Shown here piece by piece: positions 1-7,469 of a stretch of DNA of 64,000 nt (its first letter is position 1; the number at the start of each line of letters is the position of its first letter). The notes under the pieces were generated by a model. That model ran no database searches. It was not told where the DNA came from and saw nothing but the letters and a program-made list of their open reading frames with translations. This DNA comes from Thermus altitudinis (lineage in GTDB: Bacteria; Deinococcota; Deinococci; Deinococcales; Thermaceae). The position numbers and the translations under genes were made by a program. Location of the stretch: contig NZ_JAKTNQ010000001.1 of the NCBI RefSeq assembly GCF_022760835.1, positions 62,566 through 126,565 of the forward strand, given 5' to 3'.

Positions 1-369
1 GTGGTCTGGGAAACCCACAAGATCTTTGGGGACGATTCCCTAAGGATCAGCGCCACCGCGGTGCGGGTGCCCACCCTTAGGGCCCATGCCGAGGCGGTGA
101 GCGTGGAGTTTGCCGGGCCCGTCTCCCCGGAGGCCGCCCGGGAGGTCCTGGCCCAGGCTCCCGGGGTGGAGGTGGTGGACGAGCCCCTTGCCAAGCGCTA
201 CCCCATGCCCCTCACCGCCAGCGGCAAGTGGGATGTGGAGGTGGGCCGAATCCGCAAAAGCCTGGCCTTTGACCACGGCCTGGACTTCTTCGTGGTGGGG
301 GACCAGCTCCTGAAGGGGGCGGCCCTGAACGCGGTGCAGATTGCGGAGGAGTGGCTTAGGGGACCGTAG
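1..369 (+). CDS. asd: Aspartate-semialdehyde dehydrogenase, C-terminal part
   Basis: This is the last 122 codons of a gene that enters from the left edge, so its start is outside the window. The residues match the C-terminal half of aspartate-semialdehyde dehydrogenase: the conserved [19 protein letters not shown] block (substrate- and phosphate-binding region) and the terminal helix [14 protein letters not shown]. The enzyme reduces aspartyl phosphate to aspartate semialdehyde in the cytoplasm, the branch point to lysine/diaminopimelate, threonine and methionine. The catalytic cysteine is upstream of the window and cannot be checked. The TAG stop is followed by a gene-poor, decayed stretch, so asd is probably the last gene of its unit. 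Confidence 0.93.
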   Translation: MVWETHKIFGDDSLRISATAVRVPTLRAHAEAVSVEFAGPVSPEAAREVLAQAPGVEVVDEPLAKRYPMPLTASGKWDVEVGRIRKSLAFDHGLDFFVVGDQLLKGAALNAVQIAEEWLRGP

Positions 370-419
370 GGGGCTACTACCCTTTTTGTGGTCCCCTTCA
401 CCCATGCCCCCTGTAGCCC

Positions 420-835
420 CCCACCCCAAACCCAAGGAGGCCCTGGAGCGCCACCGCAAGGCCCGGGAGGCCATGGAAGGCCTTCTGCCGGCTGGCGGTC
501 CATCATGCGCCGAAAGGAAGCAAGGCCAAGGGGATTGCCCGGAAGCTCCCTCGCCGCATCCCTTGGGTTCACCTGGTGTTGGCCCGGCACCAACGGGAAG
601 ACCCGGGGGCGTTGCCGGATAGGCGGCACCCTAACTCCGGGCGGAAGCCCAAGCTGAGCCCGGAAGAGAGCCAGGTTCTGCTCAAGGCCCCCTACCCGAC
701 GGGGGCCTGTGGACGGGGCCCCAGCTACGGGCCTGGCCCTTGGCGAGCGAGGCGGTGGCCAATGGCTGGTCCCCTTCCCTGGAGGCTCTGAGGGAGACCG
801 TGGCTCGGCGGTGCCGGGTCTGGCCAAATGAGCCA
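420..835 (+). pseudogene. Decayed IS630-like transposase N-terminal fragment
   Basis: No intact frame exists here, but pieces in different frames join into the N-terminal part of an IS630-type transposase. The first piece (about 430-520) reads ALERHRKAREAMEGLLPAG. A second frame (534-690) reads IARKL, then a proline/arginine-rich linker, then SGRKPKLSPEESQVLLKAP. A third frame (from about 699) reads DGGLWTGPQLRAW. The HTH-like start, the GRKPKLSPEE linker and the GGLWTG motif occur in that order in Thermus IS630-family proteins, recalled from family knowledge. At least two frameshifts are needed, and the DDE catalytic half is absent. No terminal inverted repeats were found. Confidence 0.6.
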
Positions 836-934
836 TAAAACCTGAGGCCACACCCTCTTCCACTGGTGGCCTAGAGTGCAGGATATAACGTGAGGTGGTA
901 TCAGATCTATTGGAAGGCAAGCAGACTACTTTAG

Positions 935-1057
935 CTAAGGTACACACACGAGACCAAAGACCGTATTGGCAAACTTCTCCAACTGCTTCTCTTCTGGAAG
1001 GGGGCCCAGTTCGGTGACGCGGTAACCTTCGGGAAGCAGGTAGGTTTCCGTGGTCAC
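935..1057 (-). CDS. 40-residue stub resembling the start of a type I restriction specificity subunit
   Basis: A GTG-initiated frame overlaps the TGA stop of the upstream Mrr gene (GTGA arrangement), so it would be translationally coupled to it. It encodes 40 residues that include LPEGYRVTELGPLPEE. That resembles the opening of HsdS specificity subunits, where the family normally continues with a tryptophan (PEEW) and the first target-recognition domain. Here the reading diverges right after PEE and stops at TAG. The simplest view is a truncated HsdS remnant left after a deletion, but a short functional peptide cannot be excluded. It is too short for ordinary gene callers. Confidence 0.4.
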   Translation of the reverse strand: MTTETYLLPEGYRVTELGPLPEEKQLEKFANTVFGLVCVP

Positions 1058-1986
1058 GGTCCTAGTTCGCCTATAAGCTCAGCAAAGTAGTCGCTGTCAA
1101 TCCGTTTGACCTGATACTGAGCCACCACAGCCATACCTATCCCATAGTCAAACATGAGCTCTGCAAGTTTCCTTCCGTCAATAAGAACAACCTTGACGTT
1201 CAAGCGGGCCGCGTATTCCTGTGCTTCTTTGGTGAACTCCGACGAGGTGACAAAGATACCCTTGCTGGCTCCTTTGCCTTGCAATGCTCCTACGAACTCG
1301 CTCACTTGCGGCCTGCCCACTTTGTCGGTCCGCTGCTTGACCTGAAGGTAGATCTGTTCCAAACCCAACGGGTCAAGCCGGATGATCCCGTCAATCCCTT
1401 CGTCTCCGGGACCACCCACTACCATCCCTGCGTTCTCGTTCATTCCCCCGTAGCCAATCTTTACTAAGACGTCTACCACCAAACGCTCAAAAGCTTTGGG
1501 GGGAACCTCCCGAATTTTTTCAACGAGTTCGGATATTACGGCCGCGCGAAGCTCTTGGTAGGCCTGCTCGAGGGTCTCGCTGGGAGTGGCCTTTGCGATT
1601 GGGGTTTCTCTTTCCGGCAAGGCAGAGGTGCTGCCTGCCCGGCTCTGCTCTATAAACACCTTGAACTCTTCAAACTGCATGAGAAAATTCACATCAAGGG
1701 GCTCGGGGTTTTGCTTTAAAACCTCCTTGCCCCTCTGGGTAATCTGGTAAGAACCTCTTTGCGGCGCGGCAATGAGCCCGGCCTTTTTCAGATAGGCCAC
1801 TGCCCAACTTACCCGGGTGGTAAAAAGAGGAGCCCTCCCGCTAGGAGTCAAACGGGCCTTTTCCTCATCCGTTAGTTGGAAACGACTCTCCAGTTTGCCA
1901 AGCAGTTCGCGCCTTGTGAGCGGGTTGCCGTCTGCTAGGGCCTCGAGGATGGGTTTCATCAAGGTTTGATAATCCGGCAAAGCCAT
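1054..1986 (-). CDS. mrr: Mrr-family restriction endonuclease
   Basis: The 310-residue protein has the two-part Mrr layout. An N-terminal winged-helix region (residues 1-95, opening MALPDYQTLMKPIL as in Mrr proteins) is followed by a variable linker and a C-terminal PD-(D/E)XK-type Mrr_cat domain. In the latter, FERLV (E167), GDEGIDG (D199) and LQVKQR (Q215, K217) give the D and Q-x-K variant typical of Mrr. Such enzymes cut modified or foreign DNA. The start at 1986 is chosen because it matches the family N-terminus; an in-frame TTG 66 bases upstream would add an unrelated 22-residue extension. Base composition is more mixed than in neighbouring genes, as expected for a mobile defence gene. 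Confidence 0.85.
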   Translation of the reverse strand: MALPDYQTLMKPILEALADGNPLTRRELLGKLESRFQLTDEEKARLTPSGRAPLFTTRVSWAVAYLKKAGLIAAPQRGSYQITQRGKEVLKQNPEPLDVNFLMQFEEFKVFIEQSRAGSTSALPERETPIAKATPSETLEQAYQELRAAVISELVEKIREVPPKAFERLVVDVLVKIGYGGMNENAGMVVGGPGDEGIDGIIRLDPLGLEQIYLQVKQRTDKVGRPQVSEFVGALQGKGASKGIFVTSSEFTKEAQEYAARLNVKVVLIDGRKLAELMFDYGIGMAVVAQYQVKRIDSDYFAELIGELGP

Positions 1987-2142
1987 GGTTACATCATATG
2001 GACCCCATAAAGACCGCTGTCTTAGCCTGAGAAGGCTCAAAATCACGGCCAAGGTTCTCCCAGCATCGGCTCGGCTTCCTTCTGCTTCCCGAAGGAGCGC
2101 CTTGACTTGAGTTGTTGCAGCGGAAACACCTCCTCCTCACCG

Positions 2143-2895
2143 TTAGCGACCACATCCTCCATCCGAGCTTTCAACCCCGTCCGTTTCTGGGTACATTATA
2201 AGCCAAAGCCAAAACTCCCGGTTGCCCTCCTTGCCGGGCAGGGGGCTTTCCCCTTCCCCCAGCACATGGAAGCCCAGCTCCAGGGCTCTTTCCCGCACCC
2301 GGGCCAAGGCCTTTTGCCGCAAACCCTCCTCCCGCACCACCCCCTTGTGCACCCCGGGGCCCAGTTCAAACTGGGGCTTCACCAGGATGAGGGCCTCCCC
2401 TCCCGGCTTTAGGATTTCCTTCACCTTTGGCAGGAGGAGGGTGGAGGAGATGAAGGAGACGTCCATCACCACCAGGTCCACGGGCTCCGGCAGGGTTAGG
2501 GTGCGGGCGTCCTGCTCCTCGAGGCCCACCACCCTGGGGTCTTCCCGGAGGCGGGGGTGCAGCTGGCCCTTGCCCACGTCCACCGCGTAGACCCGCCGGG
2601 CTCCTCTTTCCAGGAGGACCTGGGTAAACCCCCCGGTGCTGGCCCCGATGTCGGCGGCCACCCGGTCCCTCACCTCTATGGGGAAGGCCTCCAGAGCCCC
2701 AAGGAGCTTGTAGGCGCCCCGGCTCACGTACCGCTCGGGGGCCAGGACCTCCACCTGGGCTCCTTCGGCCACCTGGTGGGCGGGTTTGGTCACCACCACC
2801 CCTTCCACCCGCACCTGGCCGGAGCGGATGAGCCTTTGGGCCTTTTCCCGGGTTTCCGCCAGGCCCCGTTCCACCAGGTAGCGGTCCAGCCTCAC
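2143..2895 (-). CDS. tlyA: TlyA-family rRNA 2'-O-methyltransferase (S4 domain + FtsJ-like domain)
   Basis: The protein has 250 residues. Residues 1-62 form an S4 RNA-binding domain (VRLDRYLVERGLAETREKA). The rest is an FtsJ-like SAM methyltransferase, with SRGAYKLLGAL, the SAM loop DIGASTGGFTQ, VVMDVSFIS and LVKPQFE, the K-D-K-E-type elements of the family. TlyA proteins methylate ribose of cytidines in 16S and 23S rRNA; the exact target in Thermus is not shown by this sequence. The GTG start is chosen because it begins the S4 domain and lies just after a -10 box (CATAAT, 2903-2908), suggesting a leaderless mRNA. The ORF extends further upstream but overlaps the divergent gene there. Confidence 0.85.
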   Translation of the reverse strand: MRLDRYLVERGLAETREKAQRLIRSGQVRVEGVVVTKPAHQVAEGAQVEVLAPERYVSRGAYKLLGALEAFPIEVRDRVAADIGASTGGFTQVLLERGARRVYAVDVGKGQLHPRLREDPRVVGLEEQDARTLTLPEPVDLVVMDVSFISSTLLLPKVKEILKPGGEALILVKPQFELGPGVHKGVVREEGLRQKALARVRERALELGFHVLGEGESPLPGKEGNREFWLWLIMYPETDGVESSDGGCGR

Positions 2896-2920
2896 GAGGG
2901 GTATTATGCCTCCGGGGATG
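2895..2920. promoter_or_regulatory. Overlapping divergent -10 boxes for tlyA and the 2918 gene
   Basis: TATTAT at 2902-2907 reads rightward and CATAAT at 2903-2908 reads leftward, so the two -10 boxes almost coincide. The tlyA GTG (2895) and the rightward ATG (2918) both fall about 8-11 bases beyond their box, which fits leaderless transcripts from both directions. Neither start has a Shine-Dalgarno sequence. No strong -35 was identified on either side. Confidence 0.5.
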
Positions 2921-3223
2921 GAGCTATCCGGCACCTGGTACGTCCTGGAAGGGGAACCGGGGGAGCACCTGGTGCTGGAGGCTTTGGGAAAACGGCTTTC
3001 CGGCATCTGGACCTCCGAGGCCCTGGCCCAGGCCTTCTTGGAGCGGCACCCGCACCTGGGCATGCGGGTGAGCCCTTTGGCCAGCCGGGCCCTGAAGGAA
3101 GCCTTCCTAAGGGCCTTGGGGATGCTGGGGGTGGAGGGGGTGCTGGTGGACTATGAGCCGGGGGCCCACCGGGCCAGGATGGCCGGGTTGGCAACCCTAT
3201 GGCAGGAGGTGGAGCATGCGTAA
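2918..3223 (+). CDS. Conserved hypothetical protein, about 101 residues
   Basis: A small soluble protein without signal peptide or membrane segment that I do not recognise. It opens MELSGTWYVLEGEPGEHLVLE and shows alternating strand and helix patterning with no cysteines and no evident catalytic motif. An ATG 12 bases upstream (2906) is also in frame but lies within the -10 box, so 2918 is preferred for a leaderless start. Its TAA stop overlaps the start of the next gene by 8 bases, suggesting co-translation with that exported protein. Third positions are strongly G/C, as expected of a real Thermus gene. Confidence 0.65.
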   Translation: MELSGTWYVLEGEPGEHLVLEALGKRLSGIWTSEALAQAFLERHPHLGMRVSPLASRALKEAFLRALGMLGVEGVLVDYEPGAHRARMAGLATLWQEVEHA

Positions 3224-3644
3224 GGTATGGGCGGTTTTGGCGGTGGCCTTGGCCCTGGGCCTGGCCCAGCGGGCCGAGGTGAGCGTGGGTAGCCCCTTTG
3301 GCGTGCAGGGGGGTTTGCGTTTCCCCCTGGTGCCCCTTCTCCTGGAGGGGAGGGTGTACGGAGGGGTGGGCCTGGAGGCCCTGGGGGGTGGGGTGGACCT
3401 CCTCCTGAAGGTGCCCCTCACCGACCTTTACCTGGGCCTAGGGGGGTTCTACGGGACGGGCCCGGCCCTCACCCTGCCCCAGGACGCCCGGGGCCAGGGG
3501 GGCTTGAGGGGGGTTTTGGGCACCTGGCTCAACCTGCCCTTGCCCCTCGTTGGGGTGTATGTGGAGGTGCACCCCACCCTTTTCCTGACGCCAAACACGG
3601 GCTTCGGGATCGGGGGAGCGGTGGGGGTGAGCGTGGGGCTTTAG
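3216..3644 (+). CDS. Small secreted beta-rich protein, putative outer-membrane or periplasmic
   Basis: The 142-residue product starts with a clear Sec signal peptide (MRKVWAVLAVALALGLAQ, cleavage predicted near AQR). The mature part alternates short hydrophobic strands with glycine-rich turns (GGVGLEALGGGVDLLLKVPL, YLGLGGFYGTGP) and ends GIGGAVGVSVGL, like a small beta-barrel. The ATG at 3216 is preferred over an upstream in-frame start because it opens the signal peptide and has GGAGGTGGAG as ribosome-binding site. It overlaps the preceding gene by 8 bases. Function is unknown. Confidence 0.7.
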   Translation: MRKVWAVLAVALALGLAQRAEVSVGSPFGVQGGLRFPLVPLLLEGRVYGGVGLEALGGGVDLLLKVPLTDLYLGLGGFYGTGPALTLPQDARGQGGLRGVLGTWLNLPLPLVGVYVEVHPTLFLTPNTGFGIGGAVGVSVGL

Positions 3645-3650
3645 GCCCCT

Positions 3651-5300
3651 CTACTGAGGCCGGTAGCCCTCCTTGAGGGGCACGATGCGGTTCATCACCA
3701 GCCTTCCGGGCCTGGAGTCCCCGGGGTCCTGCCAGAAGTAGCCCAGGCGTTCCAGCTGGTAGCGGGTTTCCGGGGGGTCCTGGGCCACGCTGGGCTCAAC
3801 GAAGCCCTTCTTGACCTCCAGGGCCAAGGGGTTTAGGTTCTTGAGGAAATCCCCTCCTTCCTCCGGGTCTTGGGTGAGGAAAAGCCGGTTGTAAAGCCGG
3901 TACTCCACGGGCAGGGCGTGCCGGGCGGAAACCCAGTGGATGACCCCCTTGGGTTTGATGCCGTCTTCGGGGTTGGCCCCCAGGGTGCCGGGGACCATGC
4001 GGGCCTTGAGGAGCTTCACCTCGCCTCCCTCCTCCACCACGTCCTCCAGCTCAATGACGTACGCGTGCCTTAGGCGCACCCGTTGCCCCGGGGCCAAGCG
4101 CTTCCAGCCCTTGGGGGGGTTGAGGCTGAAGTCGGAGCGCTCAATGTAGAGTTCCTGGGAAAAGGGCAGGGGTCTGGCCCCTTCCTTGCCGATGTCCCGG
4201 GGCCAGTAGGGGGCTTCTAACCACTCCTCCCCCTGGTAGTTGGTGAGGACCACCCTTAAGGGTTCCAAAACCCCCAAGACCCTGGGGGCGATGGGGTTCA
4301 GGTCGTCCCGCACCACCTCCTCAAAGAGCTCCATCTCTATGCGGGCCTCGTGGCGGGAGATCCCCGTGCGCCGCACGAACTCCCTTATGGCCTCGGGCCG
4401 CACCCCCCGGCGCCTCAGGGCCCTGAGGGTGGGAAGCCGGGGGTCGTCCCAGCCCGAAACGTAGCCCCCCTCCACCAGCCTGATGAGCTTCCGCTTGGAA
4501 AGCACCGTGTAGGTGAGGTCCAGGCGGGCGAACTCGTACTGGTAGGGCCTGGGGGAGAGGGGTAGGCCGCACTTCCCCTTGAGGTTTTCGATCACCCAGT
4601 CGTAGACGGCCCGGTTGTTCTCAAACTCCAGGGTGCAAAGGGAGTGGGTCACCCCCTCAATGAAGTCCTCGAGGGGATGGGCATAGTCGTACATGGGGTA
4701 GATGACCCAGCGGTTCCCTGCGTGGTAGTGGGGGGCGTGGACGATGCGGTAAAGCACGGGGTCCCGGAGTTTGAAGTTGGGGTGGTCGGGCTGGATCTTG
4801 GCCCTTAGCACCCGGCTACCCGTGGGGAACTCCCCTTGGCGCATCCTTTCAAAAAGCTCCAGGTTTTCCTCCACGCTGCGGTCCCGGTAGGGACTGGGCT
4901 TTCCCTGGGCCCTAAGCTCGCTCATTTCCTCTTCCGAAAGGTCGTCCACGTAGGCCTTGCCCTCCTGGATGAGGACCAAGGCGCACCGGTACATGGTTTC
5001 AAAGTAGTCGGAGGCGTAGAGGACCCTGTCCGGAGTGAAGCCCAGCCAACGCACATCCTCCTCAATGGCCCGGGCATACTCCTCCTTTTCCGTTTCCGGG
5101 TTGGTGTCGTCGTAGCGCAGGTTGCACTCCCCGCCATAGTCCAGGGCCAGGCCGAAGTTCAGCACGATGCTCCGGGCATGGCCGATGTGGAGGTAGCCGT
5201 TGGGCTCGGGGGGAAAACGGGTGAGCAGCCTAGGGTAGTGGCCTTCCCGCAGGTCCCTTTCCACAATCTCGGTGATAAAGCAGGGGGGAACGAGGCCCAT
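3651..5300 (-). CDS. glnS: Glutaminyl-tRNA synthetase
   Basis: The 549-residue class I synthetase charges tRNA-Gln with glutamine. The HIGH signature is at residues 38-41 in YLHIGHARS, the KMSKS-equivalent loop is LSKRK at 267-271, and the C-terminal half is the beta-barrel anticodon-binding domain seen in GlnRS. Length and motif spacing are normal for bacterial GlnRS, and no C-terminal Yqey/GatB-like extension is present. The ATG is 6 bases after a TATACT box (5307-5312, minus strand), consistent with a leaderless mRNA. It is convergent with the preceding secreted-protein gene, with only 6 bases between the stops. Confidence 0.95.
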   Translation of the reverse strand: MGLVPPCFITEIVERDLREGHYPRLLTRFPPEPNGYLHIGHARSIVLNFGLALDYGGECNLRYDDTNPETEKEEYARAIEEDVRWLGFTPDRVLYASDYFETMYRCALVLIQEGKAYVDDLSEEEMSELRAQGKPSPYRDRSVEENLELFERMRQGEFPTGSRVLRAKIQPDHPNFKLRDPVLYRIVHAPHYHAGNRWVIYPMYDYAHPLEDFIEGVTHSLCTLEFENNRAVYDWVIENLKGKCGLPLSPRPYQYEFARLDLTYTVLSKRKLIRLVEGGYVSGWDDPRLPTLRALRRRGVRPEAIREFVRRTGISRHEARIEMELFEEVVRDDLNPIAPRVLGVLEPLRVVLTNYQGEEWLEAPYWPRDIGKEGARPLPFSQELYIERSDFSLNPPKGWKRLAPGQRVRLRHAYVIELEDVVEEGGEVKLLKARMVPGTLGANPEDGIKPKGVIHWVSARHALPVEYRLYNRLFLTQDPEEGGDFLKNLNPLALEVKKGFVEPSVAQDPPETRYQLERLGYFWQDPGDSRPGRLVMNRIVPLKEGYRPQ

Positions 5301-5360
5301 AAGGGGAGTATAGCCTTTGCCGGGTGCCTAACCCCTCCCCCCTGCCCCCGTCGGGCCCCT

Positions 5361-6122
5361 TCAGAACCTGGGGGGGCGCTTCTCAAAGAAGGCGCGGATG
5401 CCTTCCTTCAGGTCCCCGGTTTCCCGGATCCAGGCGTTGGCCAGGGCCGCCAGGCGGAAGCCGTCCTCGAGGCCCATTCCCGGCAAGGCCAGGAGAAGCT
5501 CCTTGGTGAGGCGCAAGGAGGTGGGGGCGTTTTGGGCAAGCCCTTGGGCCAGGTTTAGGGCCTCCTCCAGGGCCTTGCCCGGTTTGGCGATGCGGTTCGC
5601 CAGGCCCAGGGCCCTGGCCTCCTCCGCCCCCACCATCCGGCCCGTGAGGAGGAGGTCCTTGGCCACCTTCTCCCCCACGGCCCGCACCAGGATCACCGAG
5701 ACCAAAGCGGCCACAAACCCGATTTTCACCTCGGTGTAGCCCAGTTTGGCCTCCTGGTCCATGACCACAAGGTCACAGGCGGTGGCCAACCCGGCCCCAC
5801 CCGCCACCGCCGGGCCGTTCACCGCCGCCACCGTGGGCTTGGGGAAGGTGTAGAGGCGGTGGAAGAGGCGCATGAGGGAGAGGGAGTGGCGGTAGTTTTC
5901 CTCGGCGCCAAGCTCCGTTACCTTCTCCAGAAAGGCCAGGTCGGCCCCGGCGCTGAAGGCGCTTCCCCGGCCGGAAAGGACCAGGACCCGGACGGTGGGG
6001 TCGTTTTCCGCCTCCTCGAGGGCCTGCAAAAGGCCTTCCACCATCCCCGGGGAAAGGGGGTTGCGGCGCTCGGGGTCGTTGAGAAAGACCTGGAAGATGG
6101 GGTCTCGCTCCACCTGGACCAT
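5361..6122 (-). CDS. Enoyl-CoA hydratase/isomerase family protein
   Basis: The 253-residue crotonase-fold protein has the oxyanion-hole segments FSAGADLAFLE and NGPAVAGGAGLATACDLVV, and the family helix TEVKIGFVAALVSVILVRAVG. Family members hydrate or isomerise acyl-CoA thioesters in fatty-acid or amino-acid breakdown. Of the two catalytic glutamates of classical hydratases, the position after the AGG turn is not clearly glutamate, so the exact reaction (hydratase, isomerase or methylglutaconyl-type) cannot be assigned. It stands alone between glnS and the divergently transcribed infC. Confidence 0.85.
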   Translation of the reverse strand: MVQVERDPIFQVFLNDPERRNPLSPGMVEGLLQALEEAENDPTVRVLVLSGRGSAFSAGADLAFLEKVTELGAEENYRHSLSLMRLFHRLYTFPKPTVAAVNGPAVAGGAGLATACDLVVMDQEAKLGYTEVKIGFVAALVSVILVRAVGEKVAKDLLLTGRMVGAEEARALGLANRIAKPGKALEEALNLAQGLAQNAPTSLRLTKELLLALPGMGLEDGFRLAALANAWIRETGDLKEGIRAFFEKRPPRF

Positions 6123-6129
6123 GCCCCCA

Positions 6130-6212
6130 TTGTAGTGGCGGTGGTTTTCCTGCTACACTCCCCTTAGCCCGCAAGCCGAAGGAAAAGCCTCGCGGGCTAG
6201 GAGGTGGTGTAG
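6130..6212 (+). promoter_or_regulatory. infC promoter and leader hairpin
   Basis: A -35 box TTGTAG (6130-6135) and a -10 box TACACT (6154-6159) are separated by 18 bases. The short leader holds a perfect 8-bp inverted repeat, TAGCCCGC (6165-6172) and GCGGGCTA (6192-6199). It closes a 19-base loop and abuts the strong Shine-Dalgarno GGAGGTGG (6200-6207). The hairpin could affect initiation at infC; this role is inferred. Confidence 0.6.
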
Positions 6213-6728
6213 ATAAAGGAGTACTTGGTTAACGAACGTATCCGTGCACGGCAGGTGCGGGTGATCGGAGCCGATGGGCAGCAGTTGGGCATCATGGACA
6301 CCCGGGAGGCCTTGCGCCTGGCCCAGGAGCAGGACCTGGACCTGGTGCTGGTGGGTCCCACCGCCGACCCTCCCGTGGCCCGCATCATGGACTACTCCAA
6401 GTGGCGCTACGAGCAGCAGGTGGCGGAGAAGGAGGCCCGGAAAAAGGCCAAGCGCACCGAGGTCAAGTCCATCAAGTTCCGGGTCAAGATCGACGACCAC
6501 GATTATCAGACCAAGCTGAACCATATCAAGCGTTTCCTGGCCGAAGGCCACAAGGTCAAGGTCACCATCATGTTCCGCGGGCGGGAGATGAGCCATCCCG
6601 AACTGGGCGAAAGGCTTCTGGAACGGGTGGCCGAGGACCTAAAGGGCCTGGCGGTGGTGGAGATGAAGCCCGAGCTCCTAGGCCGGGACATGAACATGCT
6701 CCTGGCCCCAGCCAAGGTCTCCGCCTAG
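6213..6728 (+). CDS. infC: Translation initiation factor IF-3, apparent AUA start
   Basis: IF-3 binds the 30S subunit, checks the start codon-initiator tRNA pairing and prevents premature subunit joining. The N-domain (VNERIRARQVRVIGADG), the lysine-rich linker (EKEARKKAKRTEVKSIKF) and the C-domain (VTIMFRGREMSHPELG) are all present. An in-frame TAG ends at 6212, so translation must start at ATA (6213) or at TTG (6225). ATA lies 5 bases after GGAGGTGG and gives the N-terminus [M]KEYLVNERIRA. TTG would leave only 3 bases from the GGAG inside the reading frame. Non-AUG starts are known for infC (AUU in E. coli), where IF-3 represses its own translation. Followed by rpmI and rplT. Confidence 0.93.
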   Translation: MKEYLVNERIRARQVRVIGADGQQLGIMDTREALRLAQEQDLDLVLVGPTADPPVARIMDYSKWRYEQQVAEKEARKKAKRTEVKSIKFRVKIDDHDYQTKLNHIKRFLAEGHKVKVTIMFRGREMSHPELGERLLERVAEDLKGLAVVEMKPELLGRDMNMLLAPAKVSA

Positions 6729-6739
6729 AAGCCCCCTGT

Positions 6740-6831
6740 CTGGACCTTTTGGCCCGCCTCTGGTATAGTGTGAGGGCTTTGGGGAGCCTGCAAGTCCCCG
6801 GTACGGGGCGCTTCCCAAAGGGGAGGAAAGC
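6740..6831 (+). promoter_or_regulatory. rpmI-rplT promoter and structured leader
   Basis: A promoter lies downstream of infC, with CTGGAC (6740-6745) and TATAGT (6764-6769) 18 bases apart. The leader then folds into a long stem from CTTTGGGGAGC (6777-6787) and GCTTCCCAAAG (6810-6820, with one G-U pair). It encloses a small hairpin CCCCG-GTA-CGGGG (6796-6808). The structure ends just before the ribosome-binding site GGAGG at 6822-6826. Leaders upstream of rpmI-rplT are L20 autoregulatory sites in other bacteria, so that role is the natural inference. Confidence 0.6.
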
Positions 6832-7029
6832 ATGCCGAAGATGAAGACCCACAAGGGCGCCAAGAAGCGGGTGAAGGTGACCGCTTCGGGCAAGGTGGTG
6901 GCCATGAAGACCGGTAAGCGGCACCTCAACTGGCACAAGTCGGGCAAGACCATCCGCCAGAAGGGGCGGAAGTTCACCCTGGCCCAGGCCGAGGCGGAGC
7001 GGATCAAGCTCCTGTTGCCCTACGAGTAG
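6832..7029 (+). CDS. rpmI: 50S ribosomal protein L35
   Basis: The 65-residue, very basic protein ([20 protein letters not shown]) is full length for bL35, which packs into 23S rRNA of the large subunit. It follows infC and precedes rplT with a 10-base gap, the classic bacterial infC-rpmI-rplT order. A good GGAGG lies 6 bases upstream of the ATG. It may also be transcribed from its own promoter in the infC-rpmI gap. Confidence 0.97.
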   Translation: MPKMKTHKGAKKRVKVTASGKVVAMKTGKRHLNWHKSGKTIRQKGRKFTLAQAEAERIKLLLPYE

Positions 7030-7039
7030 GAGGTAGAGG

Positions 7040-7396
7040 ATGCCGCGCGCCAAGACCGGTGTGGTTCGCCGTAGGAAGCACAAGAAGATCCTCAAGCTGG
7101 CCAAGGGGTATTGGGGCCTCCGTTCCAAGAGCGTGCGCAAGGCCCGGGAAACCCTCTTTGCCGCAGGCAACTATGCCTATGCTCACCGTAAGCGCAAGAA
7201 GCGGGACTTCCGCAAGCTCTGGATCGTGCGCATCAACGCGGCCTGCCGCCAGCATGGCCTAAACTACTCCAGCTTTATCCACGGCCTGAAGAAGGCGGGG
7301 GTGGAGCTGGACCGCAAGGTTCTGGCCGATTTGGCGGTGCGGGAGCCCCAGGCCTTCGCCGAGCTGGTGGCCAAGGCCAAGGCGGCCCGCGCCTAG
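7040..7396 (+). CDS. rplT: 50S ribosomal protein L20
   Basis: The 118-residue bL20 is complete. The lysine/arginine-rich N-terminal extension ([20 protein letters not shown]) reaches into 23S rRNA and is needed early in large-subunit assembly; the globular C-domain carries [21 protein letters not shown]. In other bacteria L20 also binds the leader of its own operon, and a structured leader is visible upstream of rpmI. AGGAGGTAGAGG provides the ribosome-binding site. A terminator-like hairpin follows the stop. Confidence 0.97.
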   Translation: MPRAKTGVVRRRKHKKILKLAKGYWGLRSKSVRKARETLFAAGNYAYAHRKRKKRDFRKLWIVRINAACRQHGLNYSSFIHGLKKAGVELDRKVLADLAVREPQAFAELVAKAKAARA

Positions 7397-7411
7397 CCCC
7401 TTGCTTTCCGT

Positions 7412-7459
7412 GGCCCGCCGTCCGGATCCCCTCCAGGTCTGGCGGCGGGCCGGCTTTTC
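7412..7459 (+). terminator. Intrinsic terminator after rplT
   Basis: GGCCCGCCG (7412-7420) and CGGCGGGCC (7443-7451) form a perfect 9-bp stem over a 22-base loop, followed by GGCTTTTCC. The short T run makes it a moderate terminator, and some read-through into the next membrane gene is possible. Confidence 0.55.
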
Positions 7460-7469
7460 CGCGTAGCCT

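Noticed and set aside
198-947. A 249-codon minus-strand frame after the mrr region
   Set aside because: It runs antisense through asd and the transposase remnant, and its translation is low-complexity Pro/Arg/Gly without domains.
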